A DNA stretch of 64,000 nucleotides from Aporhodopirellula aestuarii (GTDB taxonomy: Bacteria > Planctomycetota > Planctomycetia > Pirellulales > Pirellulaceae), in contig NZ_JAMQBK010000065.1 of the NCBI RefSeq assembly GCF_023701485.1, forward strand, positions 1-64,000. Reading direction: 5' to 3'. The translations under genes and the position numbers were made by a program. Of this stretch, positions 10,337 to 20,992 are shown piece by piece. The notes under the pieces are model-generated. The model had not been told where the DNA came from. It saw nothing but the letters and a program-made list of their open reading frames with translations, and did not search any database. Position 1 is the stretch's first letter; every line of letters starts with the position of its first letter.

Positions 10337-10839
10337 CTTCTAAGAGCTCCGTAAATTTTGAGCGGGTAAACAGGGGGTGAATGGTCAGGTAATCGATCGG
10401 AAAACATCCGTTGCCGACGAAGAATACGAAGGATACTTCGGTCGGCCTGAGGTGGAAGCCCCGCCCGAGATTCATGAGGGGGCAAAGCATAAGGAAATTC
10501 AGTGTGAATCGTCGATGGGGCAAGCCTCACTAAAATGGCAATAACGCACATTTTTTGGCTTGGAAAGGCCTGTCGCGACAAAATGCCACGCCTCAGGCCC
10601 AGAGTGTACCGGGTCGCCGAAGCCGTGTCAGATACCCAACCGGGTGTTAGAGCATTTTTTTGGCGATGCAAAGAAGGAATCACACGCTTCCGGAGCGATC
10701 GTAGGTCACCGGTAAGTGGAACGTGTGTGTTCCATTTCAACGAATGGGCCGATTCTCACGCGGCGGCCGTCGACTCGGCATCGACGTTCTCAGCGGATCC
10801 ATGGTCGCGGATCACAGGCCACAGATTAGCGACCGCAGA
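10337..10839. other. 503-bp gap at the head of the atp operon; no atpB
   Basis: No reading frame on either strand resembles the a subunit (atpB) or atpI, and the space is too short for atpB. This must hold the promoter of the atp operon on the minus strand, but I see no convincing -35/-10 pair. A weak purine-rich ACGGAG lies 10 nt before the atpE ATG. Confidence 0.6.
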
Positions 10840-13014
10840 TTAACGGCTGGGGATCGAGCGGAAGGCACGGATCCGGGCGCGGGGTGCCAATCCACGCGTG
10901 TCGATCGGTTCTTCGAGCACATAACCACCGACGTTGCCCGCCTGATCGGTCGCGTCGATCCGCAGGTAGATTTGACGAGGCAGTTGCGGGTCGGCGGGCC
11001 ACACATAATCTCCGATGTTGCGGAGTCCCGCGGCGATCGTGGTCCACGGACCAGTCGGAGAATCGCTGAACGCAAGCGTGATCGGGCGTGAGGTCAAGTA
11101 TCGATCTTCGCAGTGATAGGCGATTACGAGGGAACCGGCCCGGTCGCCTTCGCCGTACTTTGCTCCCGAAATTCCAACTTCGGGCTCCGTCTGGTCAACG
11201 ACCACCACGATATCGGGAACGTCGCCGGCGAGCGGTCGTGGGCTCATCAAGCCATTGGACGCGACCACGACGATTTGGAATCCGAAGATGCCTTCGCCAT
11301 TGGTTTCGATATCGAATGGGCTCACCCTGTCGGGGTCACTGCCCCATTTTTTCCAGGTTTGGCCGCCATCGGTGGTTCCGTAGAGTTCGATTTCGTCCAC
11401 TCCCCGACCGCCGATCGCTTCAATTTCGTAGTCCAAGCTGAATTGATTGCTGTTGCTGTGACGAACGACGGCCCGTTGCGCCAATCGCTCGAGGTCGAGC
11501 GGATCGGTTGAGGAGACCGGAACGCGGCGTTGCTCACGCGGGGCGGTGGACTCTCGCGATGCCAACGGCAGTTCGCCGGGGGTTACCGGACGCGGCGTCG
11601 GCTTGGTACTGAACTCGCGACTCGGGTTGCGTGTGCGGCTGGAGTCGATCGGTGACCAAGGCGAGGGAACGGGACCATTGTCCGGCTCGTTCTCGTCAAT
11701 TTCGGGCAGCGCCGGTTGGTTGAGCTGGGTGGGTGCCGGCCGATGTCCTGAGGGTGCCGGAATCGCTTCGGTGACGAACGGCGTTTGCGGTGCGACGTTG
11801 TCGGTTGCGGTGGAGGTTACCGAGCGATCGACCGGTCGCTGAACCGATGTGGGTGCCGGTGGCACCGATCTTGGTGCCGGTGCGGGGGCAGTGTGCGTTG
11901 GGGTTCGAGGTTCGGCTGGGGGCTGAGGCTGCGACGGCAGCAGTGCGGAGGCGTCGAGCGGACGCATCGCTTCGGCGGGCGTTTGGGCGTCCGCAGCCGG
12001 CGCGGGCACCAGTTCGGTTCCGGAATCGCTCGAGTTGGGTAGCATCTCGATCGCGGGCATTTGCCGCCCGAAATCTTGGCTGATCTGGTCCGCCGTGGAC
12101 GGAGGCGGCAATGCCGGTGAGTTGCCGGCGATGTTGATTGCGGCCGGGGATCCCGGTTGCATGCCCCCGTAGTTGGGCGTCGCGGCGGCGTTGCCGTAGT
12201 TCATTGGATTGCCGAAGCCGAGCGGTCCGGAGGCAAAACGGGTGGAACCGGCCACGGCGACGCGAGGTTTCTGCAAGCGTTTTGTGATGATGGATTCATT
12301 GCCGGCGCCGTCGAGCACACGCAGCCGCAGCGACAATTGCTGCCACTGATCGGTCGGTTCAAACGCGAACCGTCCGCCGTCCGCGGTGCGTTCCACCCGA
12401 GCCGTCTGCCACTGCTGGAGTGTGTCGGTCACGTAATGCACCGTGATCTGCGAGGCACCGGTCGCGTCGTCGACGGTGAAGTTCGCGGTGACTTTGCCGT
12501 CGGCGTCCGCGTCGGCAATGAGGTCAACGGCCGGCTGCGTCGTGTCGACGGTCACCTTCAGTTCCGGATCGATCGGACCCGGCGGATGAGGCCTGCCGCT
12601 GGCATCGATCGTTCGCGTGGCGAACCAAAACGTTCCGTCGGGCGTTTGTGAAACTTGAAATTGTCCGACGCTCGGTAATTGGCGATCGAGTAACCGCCAC
12701 TCACCCGGAGCAATCGGGGGCGGACCCATGTCGTTCGAGGCATCGGCGCCGGTTGAGGCCACGTTGACCGCCGGAGCCATGTACAAATGGACTTCGCGCG
12801 GTTGCGACCCGCCGGCAGCGATGTTGAATGGGATTTGGAACGAACCGGAACCCAGCACCACGTCCGTCACACCTTGCGCCACGCCACACTGCGGTGCCAT
12901 CGCCAGGGCAGCCGAGATTGCGTAGGCGACCAATCGTCTTCGACCGGTGACGGCGAAACCGCAATTTCGCTTTAGATTCACGGTCTCGGCACTTCGGTGC
13001 TGTTCAAATCGCAT
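10840..13014 (-). CDS. Exported protein with Ig-like domains and Pro-rich linker
   Basis: A 724-residue protein with a signal peptide after a basic N-terminus (hydrophobic segment about 28-46, ending GVAQG). Residues about 50-270 and 500-700 are beta-sandwich-like, each with Ig/FN3-type phrases ([35 protein letters not shown]). The middle (about 270-490) is low-complexity Pro/Ala/Thr-rich, likely a flexible wall or surface linker. I recognise no catalytic motif. It is divergent from mnmG; its ATG at 13014 lies inside the most upstream possible mnmG frame, which helps place the mnmG start further down. Role inferred only as an extracytoplasmic binding/structural protein. Confidence 0.7.
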   Translation of the reverse strand: MRFEQHRSAETVNLKRNCGFAVTGRRRLVAYAISAALAMAPQCGVAQGVTDVVLGSGSFQIPFNIAAGGSQPREVHLYMAPAVNVASTGADASNDMGPPPIAPGEWRLLDRQLPSVGQFQVSQTPDGTFWFATRTIDASGRPHPPGPIDPELKVTVDTTQPAVDLIADADADGKVTANFTVDDATGASQITVHYVTDTLQQWQTARVERTADGGRFAFEPTDQWQQLSLRLRVLDGAGNESIITKRLQKPRVAVAGSTRFASGPLGFGNPMNYGNAAATPNYGGMQPGSPAAINIAGNSPALPPPSTADQISQDFGRQMPAIEMLPNSSDSGTELVPAPAADAQTPAEAMRPLDASALLPSQPQPPAEPRTPTHTAPAPAPRSVPPAPTSVQRPVDRSVTSTATDNVAPQTPFVTEAIPAPSGHRPAPTQLNQPALPEIDENEPDNGPVPSPWSPIDSSRTRNPSREFSTKPTPRPVTPGELPLASRESTAPREQRRVPVSSTDPLDLERLAQRAVVRHSNSNQFSLDYEIEAIGGRGVDEIELYGTTDGGQTWKKWGSDPDRVSPFDIETNGEGIFGFQIVVVASNGLMSPRPLAGDVPDIVVVVDQTEPEVGISGAKYGEGDRAGSLVIAYHCEDRYLTSRPITLAFSDSPTGPWTTIAAGLRNIGDYVWPADPQLPRQIYLRIDATDQAGNVGGYVLEEPIDTRGLAPRARIRAFRSIPSR

Positions 13015-13113
13015 GGTTTGGTCAAAATCGAAGGTAGACGGACACCTGAACCGTTTCGGCGACGAAACGGCTTGTTACGGTTATCGGCACTTCCTCCTTG
13101 CGGACTTCAGCAT

Positions 13114-14964
13114 TTGAATCGCGCTCATCCTCAAAATCGTTACGACTATGACGTTGTCGTCATCGGCGCAGGCCATGCCGGTACGGAAGCGGCTGCGGCC
13201 GCGGCTCGCCTCGGCGCCAAAACCGCCCTGCTGACGACGAATCTCGACACTGTCGGACAGATGTCGTGCAATCCTGCGATCGGCGGCGTCGCTAAAGGTC
13301 AAATCGTGCGCGAGGTCGATGCCCTCGGCGGATTGATGGGCGAAGCCATCGACGCCACCGGCATCCAGTTTCGAATGCTGAATCGTCGCAAGGGCCCGGC
13401 GATGCACAGCCCGCGGGCTCAAGCCGACAAGAAGGCCTACCAAAACCACATCAAATGGCAGATCGAGTCCCAGCCCAATCTCGATTTGCGCCAGGAAACC
13501 GTCGAGGACCTGATCACCGAATCCATCCCCGCCAGCGATTCCGATGGCTTGGCGACGCAGCGGATTGTGGGCGTCGCGGTTCGTGGGGACGCGGTGTATT
13601 ACGCCAAGTCCGTCGTATTGACCACGGGCACGTTCTTGCAAGCGATCATGCACACCGGTGAAGCCAAGAGCGCCGGCGGACGGGCGGGCGAAGGCACGAC
13701 GGCCGGTATCAGTGGCGCGTTACAGCGATTGAACTTCCAGCTCGATCGTTTCAAGACTGGCACCCCACCACGGCTCAACGCACGCACGATCGATTTCTCG
13801 GTGCTCGAAGAACAGCCGGGCGACGACAATCCGCAAGCGTTCAGTTACCTGACGCGGTCACTCCCCGGCGAGCAGTTGCCCTGCCATATCGCGCACACCA
13901 ATGAAGCCGTTCACGAACTGATTCGGCAGAACCTCTCGCGTGCGCCGATGTACAGCGGCCAGATCGATTCGCGTGGACCTAGGTACTGCCCGTCGATCGA
14001 AGACAAAGTCGTGCGGTTTGCGGACAAGTCGAGCCATCAATTGTTCCTCGAACCCGAAGGCCGGCAAACACACGAGGTGTACGTCAACGGGATCTCAACC
14101 AGCCTGCCGCGAGACGTTCAGGACGGGATGTTCCGTTTGATCCCGGGGCTCGAGAACGCGTCGATCATGCGATACGGATACGCCGTCGAGTATGATTACT
14201 GTCCCCCTACTCAGTTGTGGCCTCACCTCGAGGCTAAGACTGTTTCGGGGTTGTTCTTCGCCGGCCAAATCAACGGCACGACGGGCTACGAAGAAGCGGC
14301 GGGTCAGGGATTGGTTGCTGGGTTGAATGCGGCACGCACCGTCGCCGGGCTTTCGACGTGGGTTCCCTCCCGTCAAGACGCGTATCTAGGCGTGCTCGTT
14401 GACGACCTCGTCACCGCTGGCACGGATGAGCCGTACCGCATGTTCACGAGCCGCGCCGAATACCGGCTGCTGCTGCGTCAAGACAACGCCGATCGTCGCC
14501 TGACACCGATGGCGGACGAGCTCGGTTTGATCTCTGCCGAGCGGCGTGAACGGTTTGCGAGCAAGCTCGAACAGATCCGTTTGGGCCGGGAAATGCTCGC
14601 CGCCGCACGCGTCGACCAGACACCCGCTGACGTTTATCTCCGTCGCCCGGAAGTCACGTGGGAAGTTATTCGGGAACTCGTTCCCCAATTGCAATCCATT
14701 GCACCGGAGGCGGCCGAGCAATGCTGTATCGACATCAAATACGCCGGTTATATCGACCGACAACAGATGGACGTCGACAAGCAGCAGCGGATGAGCGAGA
14801 AACGGATTCCGGTTTCGTTCGACTATGACCGGATCGGACCGCTGCGAAGTGAGGCACGTGAGAAATTCATGAAGGTTCGGCCGCTCAACTTGGCCCAAGC
14901 CAAACGAATCAGCGGAATCACCCCCGCGGACATCGCGCTGGTGTTAGCGCACCTGGAACGATAG
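13114..14964 (+). CDS. mnmG: tRNA uridine-5-carboxymethylaminomethyl modification enzyme
   Basis: The FAD-dependent GidA/MnmG, partner of MnmE, forms cmnm5U34 in tRNAs. The TTG at 13114 gives 616 residues and an N-terminus that matches the family, with the dinucleotide-binding motif [15 protein letters not shown] about ten residues in. Further family landmarks are [35 protein letters not shown], the conserved Cys segment [13 protein letters not shown] and the C-terminal tRNA-binding KYAGYIDRQ region. The frame is also open upstream to a GTG at 12997, but that would overlap the divergent gene and add 39 non-conserved residues. mnmE is not in the window. Confidence 0.93.
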   Translation: MNRAHPQNRYDYDVVVIGAGHAGTEAAAAAARLGAKTALLTTNLDTVGQMSCNPAIGGVAKGQIVREVDALGGLMGEAIDATGIQFRMLNRRKGPAMHSPRAQADKKAYQNHIKWQIESQPNLDLRQETVEDLITESIPASDSDGLATQRIVGVAVRGDAVYYAKSVVLTTGTFLQAIMHTGEAKSAGGRAGEGTTAGISGALQRLNFQLDRFKTGTPPRLNARTIDFSVLEEQPGDDNPQAFSYLTRSLPGEQLPCHIAHTNEAVHELIRQNLSRAPMYSGQIDSRGPRYCPSIEDKVVRFADKSSHQLFLEPEGRQTHEVYVNGISTSLPRDVQDGMFRLIPGLENASIMRYGYAVEYDYCPPTQLWPHLEAKTVSGLFFAGQINGTTGYEEAAGQGLVAGLNAARTVAGLSTWVPSRQDAYLGVLVDDLVTAGTDEPYRMFTSRAEYRLLLRQDNADRRLTPMADELGLISAERRERFASKLEQIRLGREMLAAARVDQTPADVYLRRPEVTWEVIRELVPQLQSIAPEAAEQCCIDIKYAGYIDRQQMDVDKQQRMSEKRIPVSFDYDRIGPLRSEAREKFMKVRPLNLAQAKRISGITPADIALVLAHLER

Positions 14965-15052
14965 TCCGCTGCGAAACACGGCATGTCGCTGGTAGCGGAA
15001 AACGTGGGGATTTCGACGATCCCTGAGCGTGCGATTGATTTCTAAGAGCACG

Positions 15053-15068
15053 GCACGCGATCGCGTGC
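15053..15068. other. Perfect 16-bp palindrome
   Basis: GCACGCGATCGCGTGC lies in the 168-bp gap after mnmG, between convergent genes. It has no T-tract, so it is either a weak terminator stem or a protein-binding site. Confidence 0.4.
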
Positions 15069-15132
15069 GTGTCAGTTCATGGTCAAAGTTTCGAAACCCC
15101 TGTTCCGCCAGCGGGGTCGGTTTGATTGTTGC

Positions 15133-15651
15133 TTAGTTGCCACGCATGGTGTCGGCGAAAGTGTTCACGCTCAATCGCAAGGCTGACAGGCAACGGGAAA
15201 AGACGGGGTGGAAGTCGTCGGGTTCGGCGAGGAATAGGCTGACCATCGCCCACGTGTTCTTGTCGGTCAAAAAGACCTTCGCGACTTTGGTGTCTTTGGT
15301 CGCTTTGAGGGCAGCGACCTGGGCTCGTTGACGCTCGTCTTCGTTTTCGAGTGACCAGAAGTTCGGGTAGGCCAACCGCATCAGGTTGGGATCGTCTTCG
15401 GCGATGAGCAGGTAGTAGGTTCGTCCTTCGAACTTGAACGCCACGTCGCCGTCTTCATCGACCCGCGGTGAGTACCCTTCGCTCTTCAAGAACTCCATGT
15501 GGCTCTGTTGGAGTGCTTCCTTGGTCCAGGTGACCGGCTTTTCGCTGCTCAAGGCTGCTTTGTCTTGAGCACGGCAGGGACTTGCGATGAAGGCGAGGAG
15601 CATCGCGAACGTGACGGCTGTCATTGTGCAGGTTTTGAACATGGAAGGCAT
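15133..15651 (-). CDS. Exported YbjN-like protein
   Basis: A 172-residue protein from the ATG at 15651; frames upstream are open but add a non-conserved leader. A signal peptide is clear (residues 1-29, ending PCRAQ). The mature part has the pattern VDEDGDVAFKFEGRTYYLLI...LRLAYPNFW...KVFLTDKNTWAMVSLFL, which resembles the YbjN/T3-chaperone-like fold: a strand reading 'sDGDVVFRYEGR', then 'AALxAtxdtkVAKVfl' and a helix with conserved Phe. The molecular role of such exported planctomycete copies is unknown. Family call is tentative. Confidence 0.6.
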   Translation of the reverse strand: MPSMFKTCTMTAVTFAMLLAFIASPCRAQDKAALSSEKPVTWTKEALQQSHMEFLKSEGYSPRVDEDGDVAFKFEGRTYYLLIAEDDPNLMRLAYPNFWSLENEDERQRAQVAALKATKDTKVAKVFLTDKNTWAMVSLFLAEPDDFHPVFSRCLSALRLSVNTFADTMRGN

Positions 15652-15792
15652 TTCGCTGTCCTCGCAATCGGGATTGGATCGGATCAATACCGCAGTGCAC
15701 CGGAGCCCGCGGTCGGTTGTTTTCATCGTACCCCTTGCATGCAAAAGGATGGGGCGCAGCGGTCAGTTCCAGAGGAACTTTCTGCGAAAGCT

Positions 15793-16641
15793 TCACTTCG
15801 ACGATTTTTTGCTCAGGATCCAATCGGCGAGTTTTGGCGAGACCGCGTTGATTGCCATCAAGAGTCTCGTTTTGCCGGGCATGATGATTTCGATTTCGCG
15901 TTTCTCGATGCATCGCAGGACCGCGTCAGCGACATCGACCGGATCGAGCAACTTCAGTTTCGCTCCGCCACCCGGTGCTGCCGCGTCGGCGGGCAGCTTG
16001 GATTTCGCGTCGACGCCGTAGCGATTGGGTGCGTGATCGCCCGCGATCGGCCCCGGGCAAACGAGCCCGACGTGGACACCGTCGGCTTCACATTCCATTC
16101 GCATTTGCCGGCTCATCCCGGCCAACGCGTGTTTGACGATCACGTATCCGCCGAGGAATCGGGGTGCGACTCGGGCGGCGAGTGAACCGATATTGACGAT
16201 CGTTCCGCGTGTTTTTCGCAGAGCGGGCAAGCAAGCCTGGCTGCACTGCAATGCACTGATCACGTTGGCCTCGAACAATTCTCGCAGCGTTTGAGCGTCC
16301 AAGTCTTCGATCCGGCCTCGATCGCTGCGTCCGACCACATTCACGAGCACGTCGAGTCGCTCGAACGCGTTCAGGTGAGCTTCGACTGCTCGTTTGGCAT
16401 CGTCCGGCGACGTCGCGTCGGCCGTGACCGCGATCAGATCGGCCGAATCGTTGTTGTCACCCGCGAGTTCAACGCGGGCATTTTCCAAGCGTCCGGCATC
16501 ACGTCCTAGAATCGAGACGCAGTAGCCTCGGGCGAGCAATCGTCGCGCGATGACGAGTCCCAACCCTGACGAACCTCCGCTGACCATGGCGGCGGGTCGG
16601 TTTTTGGGGGCCGTCGCTGTCGGGGGTTTCTCGGGCGTCAT
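15793..16641 (-). CDS. SDR-family NAD(P)-dependent oxidoreductase
   Basis: A 282-residue classical short-chain dehydrogenase. The cofactor motif SGGSSGLG is at 21-28, the NNAG-type strand is NVVG at 101-104, Asn126 follows, and the catalytic Ser153, Tyr166 and Lys170 (YVIVK) are all present. The phrase LVCPGPI after the active site is also typical. N-terminal 17 residues are low-complexity and dispensable. Related in layout to 3-ketodihydrosphingosine-reductase-type SDRs, but the substrate cannot be told from sequence. It is divergent from pyk. Confidence 0.85.
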   Translation of the reverse strand: MTPEKPPTATAPKNRPAAMVSGGSSGLGLVIARRLLARGYCVSILGRDAGRLENARVELAGDNNDSADLIAVTADATSPDDAKRAVEAHLNAFERLDVLVNVVGRSDRGRIEDLDAQTLRELFEANVISALQCSQACLPALRKTRGTIVNIGSLAARVAPRFLGGYVIVKHALAGMSRQMRMECEADGVHVGLVCPGPIAGDHAPNRYGVDAKSKLPADAAAPGGGAKLKLLDPVDVADAVLRCIEKREIEIIMPGKTRLLMAINAVSPKLADWILSKKSSK

Positions 16642-16755
16642 TGTCGGTGATTCCTCTCTTGCTTAGCAAACAAAGCGGCATCGGCTACATTCCTGTCTTG
16701 GATGCCTTCATTCGGTGCCAGTGTTCGGCGCCTCATTTTTTGGAAAGCCTGTTGT

Positions 16756-18204
16756 ATGCCACGCCCACGATTGAACGAAGCCCGTACGAAAATTGTGGCC
16801 ACGGTTGGCCCCGCCTGTGACAGCGTCGAACAGCTCGCCGACCTGATCGAAGCCGGCGTCGATGTTTTCCGCATCAACAGCGCCCACGGCACGATCGAAC
16901 AGCACGCGGAGAAACTCGCGAACATCCGCGAAGCGTCCAAGCGGACCGGATTTCCGGTCGGTGTGCTGATGGATTTGGCCGGTCCCAAGATTCGATTGGG
17001 CACGCTCCTCGAGGAGCCGATGGTTTGTTCGCTCGGCGAGAAAATCACCTTCGTCCGCGGTACGCAGATCGAAACCAAAGGTGAGCTGACAAGCACCTAC
17101 GCACGTCTAATCGACGAACTTCAGCCGGGTGATCGCGTGATGTTGGCCGACGGCACGGTAGCTTTGCAGGTGCAATCGGTGACTTCCTCGCGGGCCGAAT
17201 GTGTGGTGGTCGCCGCAGGCGAAATTCGCAGCCGCCAGGGCATCAACCTACCCGGTGTGAAATTGTCCGTCGCGGCGATGTTGCCGATCGATATCGAAAC
17301 CGCAATCTGGGCGGCTCAAAACGAAATCGATTTCATCAGCCTCTCGTTCGTTCGCACGCACGAGGACGTTCGTAGCCTCAAAGATCTGCTCAACAGCTAC
17401 GAATGCCGGGCACTCGTGATCGCCAAAATCGAAAAGCCCGAAGCCCTCAATAATCTCGACCGGATCGTGCAAGAAGCCGACGGCATCATGGTCGCCCGCG
17501 GAGACCTCGGCGTGGAAATCGATGTCGCCGAAACGCCCGTGGCACAAAAACGGATCATTGCCACGTGCAAACGATTTATGAAACCCGTCATCGTTGCGAC
17601 CCAGATGCTCGAGTCGATGCATCACAGCCAACGTCCGACGCGTGCGGAGGCGTCGGATGTTGCCAACGCCGTGATCGACGGAACGGATGCCTGCATGCTC
17701 AGTGGCGAGACCGCCATCGGTGATTTCCCGCAAAAAAGCGTTGAGATGATGAATCGGATCATGCTCAAAACCGAAGAGGCATGTCTCAACGCACAGTCGA
17801 CACCTTTTTGTAACGTGGATGAAACTTTCCGCGTTACCCAGGCCGCCACGCGAGCGGGGATCGAAGTCGCGGAGGCCATCGGCAGCAAACTGATCGCGAT
17901 CGCGACGCACAGCGGTGGCACCGCGTGGGTCAAAAGTAACACACGTTCGCTGATCCCGACTGTCGCCATTAGTGATCATTTGGCTTCGGTTCGCCGCATG
18001 AATCTGTTTTGGGGGATCGAACCGATCTACTGCGAGGACATCGAGGAAACTTCACGGTTGATCGAACATGTGTCTCGCTGGGCACGCGACCAAACCGAGA
18101 ATGGTGAAGCTTTGATTCGCCCCGGTGACACGATGGTCGTCGTCAGCGGAAACGATATCGTTGAAGGCGCCGACAATGTGATTTCGATACACACATTGTC
18201 GTAA
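16756..18204 (+). CDS. pyk: Pyruvate kinase
   Basis: A 482-residue enzyme converting PEP and ADP to pyruvate and ATP. The signature KIEKPEALNNLDRI is at about 224-237, then GIMVARGDLGVEI, TQMLESM and DGTDACMLSGETAIG. The start at 16756 puts RTKIVATVGPA-like sequence at the N-terminus as in the family; a further ATG at 16702 is less likely. Two positions differ from K+-dependent enzymes: NFSHG is NSAHG and DTKGPEIR is DLAGPKIR, so the Glu117 equivalent is Lys, the state known for K+-independent pyruvate kinases. The C-terminal regulatory domain is present. Confidence 0.95.
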   Translation: MPRPRLNEARTKIVATVGPACDSVEQLADLIEAGVDVFRINSAHGTIEQHAEKLANIREASKRTGFPVGVLMDLAGPKIRLGTLLEEPMVCSLGEKITFVRGTQIETKGELTSTYARLIDELQPGDRVMLADGTVALQVQSVTSSRAECVVVAAGEIRSRQGINLPGVKLSVAAMLPIDIETAIWAAQNEIDFISLSFVRTHEDVRSLKDLLNSYECRALVIAKIEKPEALNNLDRIVQEADGIMVARGDLGVEIDVAETPVAQKRIIATCKRFMKPVIVATQMLESMHHSQRPTRAEASDVANAVIDGTDACMLSGETAIGDFPQKSVEMMNRIMLKTEEACLNAQSTPFCNVDETFRVTQAATRAGIEVAEAIGSKLIAIATHSGGTAWVKSNTRSLIPTVAISDHLASVRRMNLFWGIEPIYCEDIEETSRLIEHVSRWARDQTENGEALIRPGDTMVVVSGNDIVEGADNVISIHTLS

Positions 18205-18266
18205 CCATCACGGGGCGGACACGCAAAATCGTTGTGATTGAAAACACCCGCGTGAGTCGCGTTCGT

Positions 18267-20747
18267 TTATGCCGTTCGTCGCCGTCTGCGGAACCATAAC
18301 GCCGTGCCGACGCAGGCCAGTGGCAGACCGATGATGCCGATCGCTTGGGTCCAGGCGCTCATCAACACGATTTTGTGAACCAGCGAGTTGTGATCGTCAG
18401 CCGTGACGGGCATTTGCCCGGTGTACTGAGCCACGTGATGCAGCAGGCTTACCGCGAGCGATTGCGTCGGGATCTCTTGATGACAAGACAAGCAAGCCCC
18501 ATGGCGACTCATTCTTGCCCGCTCGTCGTTGTTAAGCGGTCGAGAAAGCTTGAAGTGGTGGCCGATCGTTTGTAATTGATTGCCTTCTTCGTCAACGATG
18601 CGTGACCAATCGTTGGCGAGGTTTTCAATCGGTTCCATTTGCGGTTTGGTTCGCTCGGGAATGATTTCGCCATCAATCGTTTCGAGATCGACGATGACGC
18701 GTTCGTTCGGCGGTCTCGTCGACCGGCCACCATCGATGCCGTAGCCGAGGGCTTTTTCGGAGGTGTGGCACGATTCGCAACTGCGAGCATTCTTTGTCAT
18801 CGTGTGCGGCTGTGTCGGGGACATGTCGATTGCGAGTTGTCCCCCTTCGCCGCCGCCTTCGGTGCCTTCGGGTGTCTTGAAAATATGGTTGGTCAGGATC
18901 GGTTTGCCGTCGGCTCCGATGATCGTGACGCTGGGTTGGCAACCGGGTGCCAGTGGCGTGACGCGGCCCTCGCCATTGACGCCGAGCATCGGTTGTTCCC
19001 ATCTCAGGTAACTGCGTTGCTCGGTGATCTTTCCTGGGATCATCAGATCTTTGTAATCGGATTCACCGCGATCGGTGCGGTGTTCGGGATCCATGTGTCG
19101 GCGTCCTGCGGCGACCCAGTCAAAGTTTTCTTTTGACTCGTTGCACTCGGGGCATTTGTCTTTTTGACTGAAGTCGATTTTGACGTGGCAGCCATAACAC
19201 TGCGGCGTCCAGGAGGCGTGGCAACTGTAGCACTCCATCTCCTGCAAGTGGCTGGCGATGCCACTCATCGCGACGAGACCGTTTTGGCTGAGTTTGCCTT
19301 CGTCCTTGAGTTTCTTAAGAGTCGGCGTGCGGAGGTCCTTGCCGTTAGCGGTGTGGACGATGATGTCATCGCCATCGCGAACGACGTTGCCATAGGGATT
19401 GCCGCGAACGGTGAGCAGGTATCCATCGCCAGGAGGATAAATCGTGCCTTGGAGGGTGTGCGATTCGAGTTGTGTGGTGAGGCCGCGAGGCTCGCCCGTG
19501 GCCGCTTCGTCTTCGAATTCGTCCATGAATCCGAGCGGCAGATCCCACGGGTAAACGTCAGGCGTGCCGTGGCAATCACTGCACTCGATCTGCACGGCCG
19601 CGAGGTTTGCCGCGGCAAGAAATCCATCGCCGTGCACATCGATCGACGTGTGACAGTCCTGGCAAGTCATCCCTTTTTGATAGTGGATGTCTTGCTCCAT
19701 CGCGATGTAGTGTTTGGTGTGCAGTTTGGGTTGTCCGCTGCCATCGGCTGCGAACGGTGACTCGTAGGGTGTTTCCATCAGCCCTTGAAACGAGACACCA
19801 ATGCGTTTGCCGCGGTCATGGCATGTTGTGCACGTTTCGACAGGAATGCCCGAGTATGTTTTGTCGTGCACGGTCACTTTGGCTTCGCGGGTTCCCTGGA
19901 TGCTGTGGACGAGCATGTGTCCAGGGGCTTCGCGATCGATCGTTTGGTCATCGCCTTCGTAGAAACCTTCGTTGCCGTACGGGACGTGGCAAGAACTGCA
20001 TCCCATGCCGCGGTAGTCGCCGCGAGTTTGTCGCCCTTTGACGGCGTGATGGCAGCGTTGGCATTCCTGACGGATGTACGTGAACGCGGCTAAGGTGGGA
20101 TCTTCGTCGAGGCGATCGAGTTCATCAAACCCGAGAGCATCGGGCAGCGGTTCGTGACGATCGACGAAAACCTGTGGCTCCATTTTCTTGAGTCGCTGCA
20201 TGTAGGCTTTGTATGCATCCGTACCGAGCCGATCGTCGGGGTTCTCAGGGTTTTCGACCGCGTAATTGCCGAACTTGTGTTCGTAGCCCGTCAATCCACC
20301 GAACGCCCAACACACGCCTTGGATCTTTCCCGCCTCGGTCATCATCAAACTCTTCCACTGCACCTCAACGTGTTTCGGGTGACAGGTGCCACAGGTTTGA
20401 TCGTTGACCCAGGGTGAACCGGGGTCGAGGTAGAACGAATCAGGATCATCTCTACCATGCGCGACCTGCTTGTCCTTGGTTTCGCTGGGGTCGCCGCCAT
20501 GGCAGACCACACAGCCGGCGGGGTCACCGAGCTCGGTGCCCAGAGCGATGATCTGCTGCATCATCTCGCTGCCCGATTCGCGGATCAGTTCGATTTCGCC
20601 GTGACAGGCCATGCACCCGCTCGACGCCGATTGCGGGAAGGCGTCGATCATCCGTTCGGCGGCGCCGAGTGATGCGGTTTCACCTAAAACGACGCAAAGA
20701 ATGACCAGCACCGAGGCGAACGAGGTGATTCGGGCGGCTAGGTGCAT
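18267..20747 (-). CDS. Exported dodecahaem cytochrome c
   Basis: Starting at the ATG at 20747 the protein has 826 residues with a signal peptide (about 1-29) and 12 CxxCH haem-binding motifs: CMACH, CVVCH, CGTCH, CQRCH, CSSCH, CTTCH, CQDCH, CSDCH, CYSCH, CYGCH, CESCH and CLSCH. A further CPECN after the tenth is not a haem site and may bind a metal. Other conserved His could be distal ligands. The C-terminus has one membrane helix followed by RRRRR (IGIIGLPLACVGTALWF), placing the haem domain in the periplasm. The frame extends upstream into ilvD but that part is not conserved-looking. It likely moves electrons in an unidentified respiratory chain; no partner oxidoreductase is adjacent. Confidence 0.85.
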   Translation of the reverse strand: MHLAARITSFASVLVILCVVLGETASLGAAERMIDAFPQSASSGCMACHGEIELIRESGSEMMQQIIALGTELGDPAGCVVCHGGDPSETKDKQVAHGRDDPDSFYLDPGSPWVNDQTCGTCHPKHVEVQWKSLMMTEAGKIQGVCWAFGGLTGYEHKFGNYAVENPENPDDRLGTDAYKAYMQRLKKMEPQVFVDRHEPLPDALGFDELDRLDEDPTLAAFTYIRQECQRCHHAVKGRQTRGDYRGMGCSSCHVPYGNEGFYEGDDQTIDREAPGHMLVHSIQGTREAKVTVHDKTYSGIPVETCTTCHDRGKRIGVSFQGLMETPYESPFAADGSGQPKLHTKHYIAMEQDIHYQKGMTCQDCHTSIDVHGDGFLAAANLAAVQIECSDCHGTPDVYPWDLPLGFMDEFEDEAATGEPRGLTTQLESHTLQGTIYPPGDGYLLTVRGNPYGNVVRDGDDIIVHTANGKDLRTPTLKKLKDEGKLSQNGLVAMSGIASHLQEMECYSCHASWTPQCYGCHVKIDFSQKDKCPECNESKENFDWVAAGRRHMDPEHRTDRGESDYKDLMIPGKITEQRSYLRWEQPMLGVNGEGRVTPLAPGCQPSVTIIGADGKPILTNHIFKTPEGTEGGGEGGQLAIDMSPTQPHTMTKNARSCESCHTSEKALGYGIDGGRSTRPPNERVIVDLETIDGEIIPERTKPQMEPIENLANDWSRIVDEEGNQLQTIGHHFKLSRPLNNDERARMSRHGACLSCHQEIPTQSLAVSLLHHVAQYTGQMPVTADDHNSLVHKIVLMSAWTQAIGIIGLPLACVGTALWFRRRRRTA

Positions 20748-20992
20748 GACGGAGCGACAATCGTGACGGCGTTGGACAAGGTGCGTGAACGAGGGCGTGC
20801 AGCTTACCCGCTTTTCCACTCCGTCCGGAGATTGATTGTGCTCGGTTGGCGGTTTCGCCAAAGAAAACCCGTGCAAACGCTCAGGAATCAGCCACCCGGC
20901 GAGGGGCTCGCGATTGAGCGAGTCCCACCGGGATGCGGTCGGTTTTCGTTCGCGGAACTCGCCGCGAACGAACCTTTTCTTGATCGCCAAAC

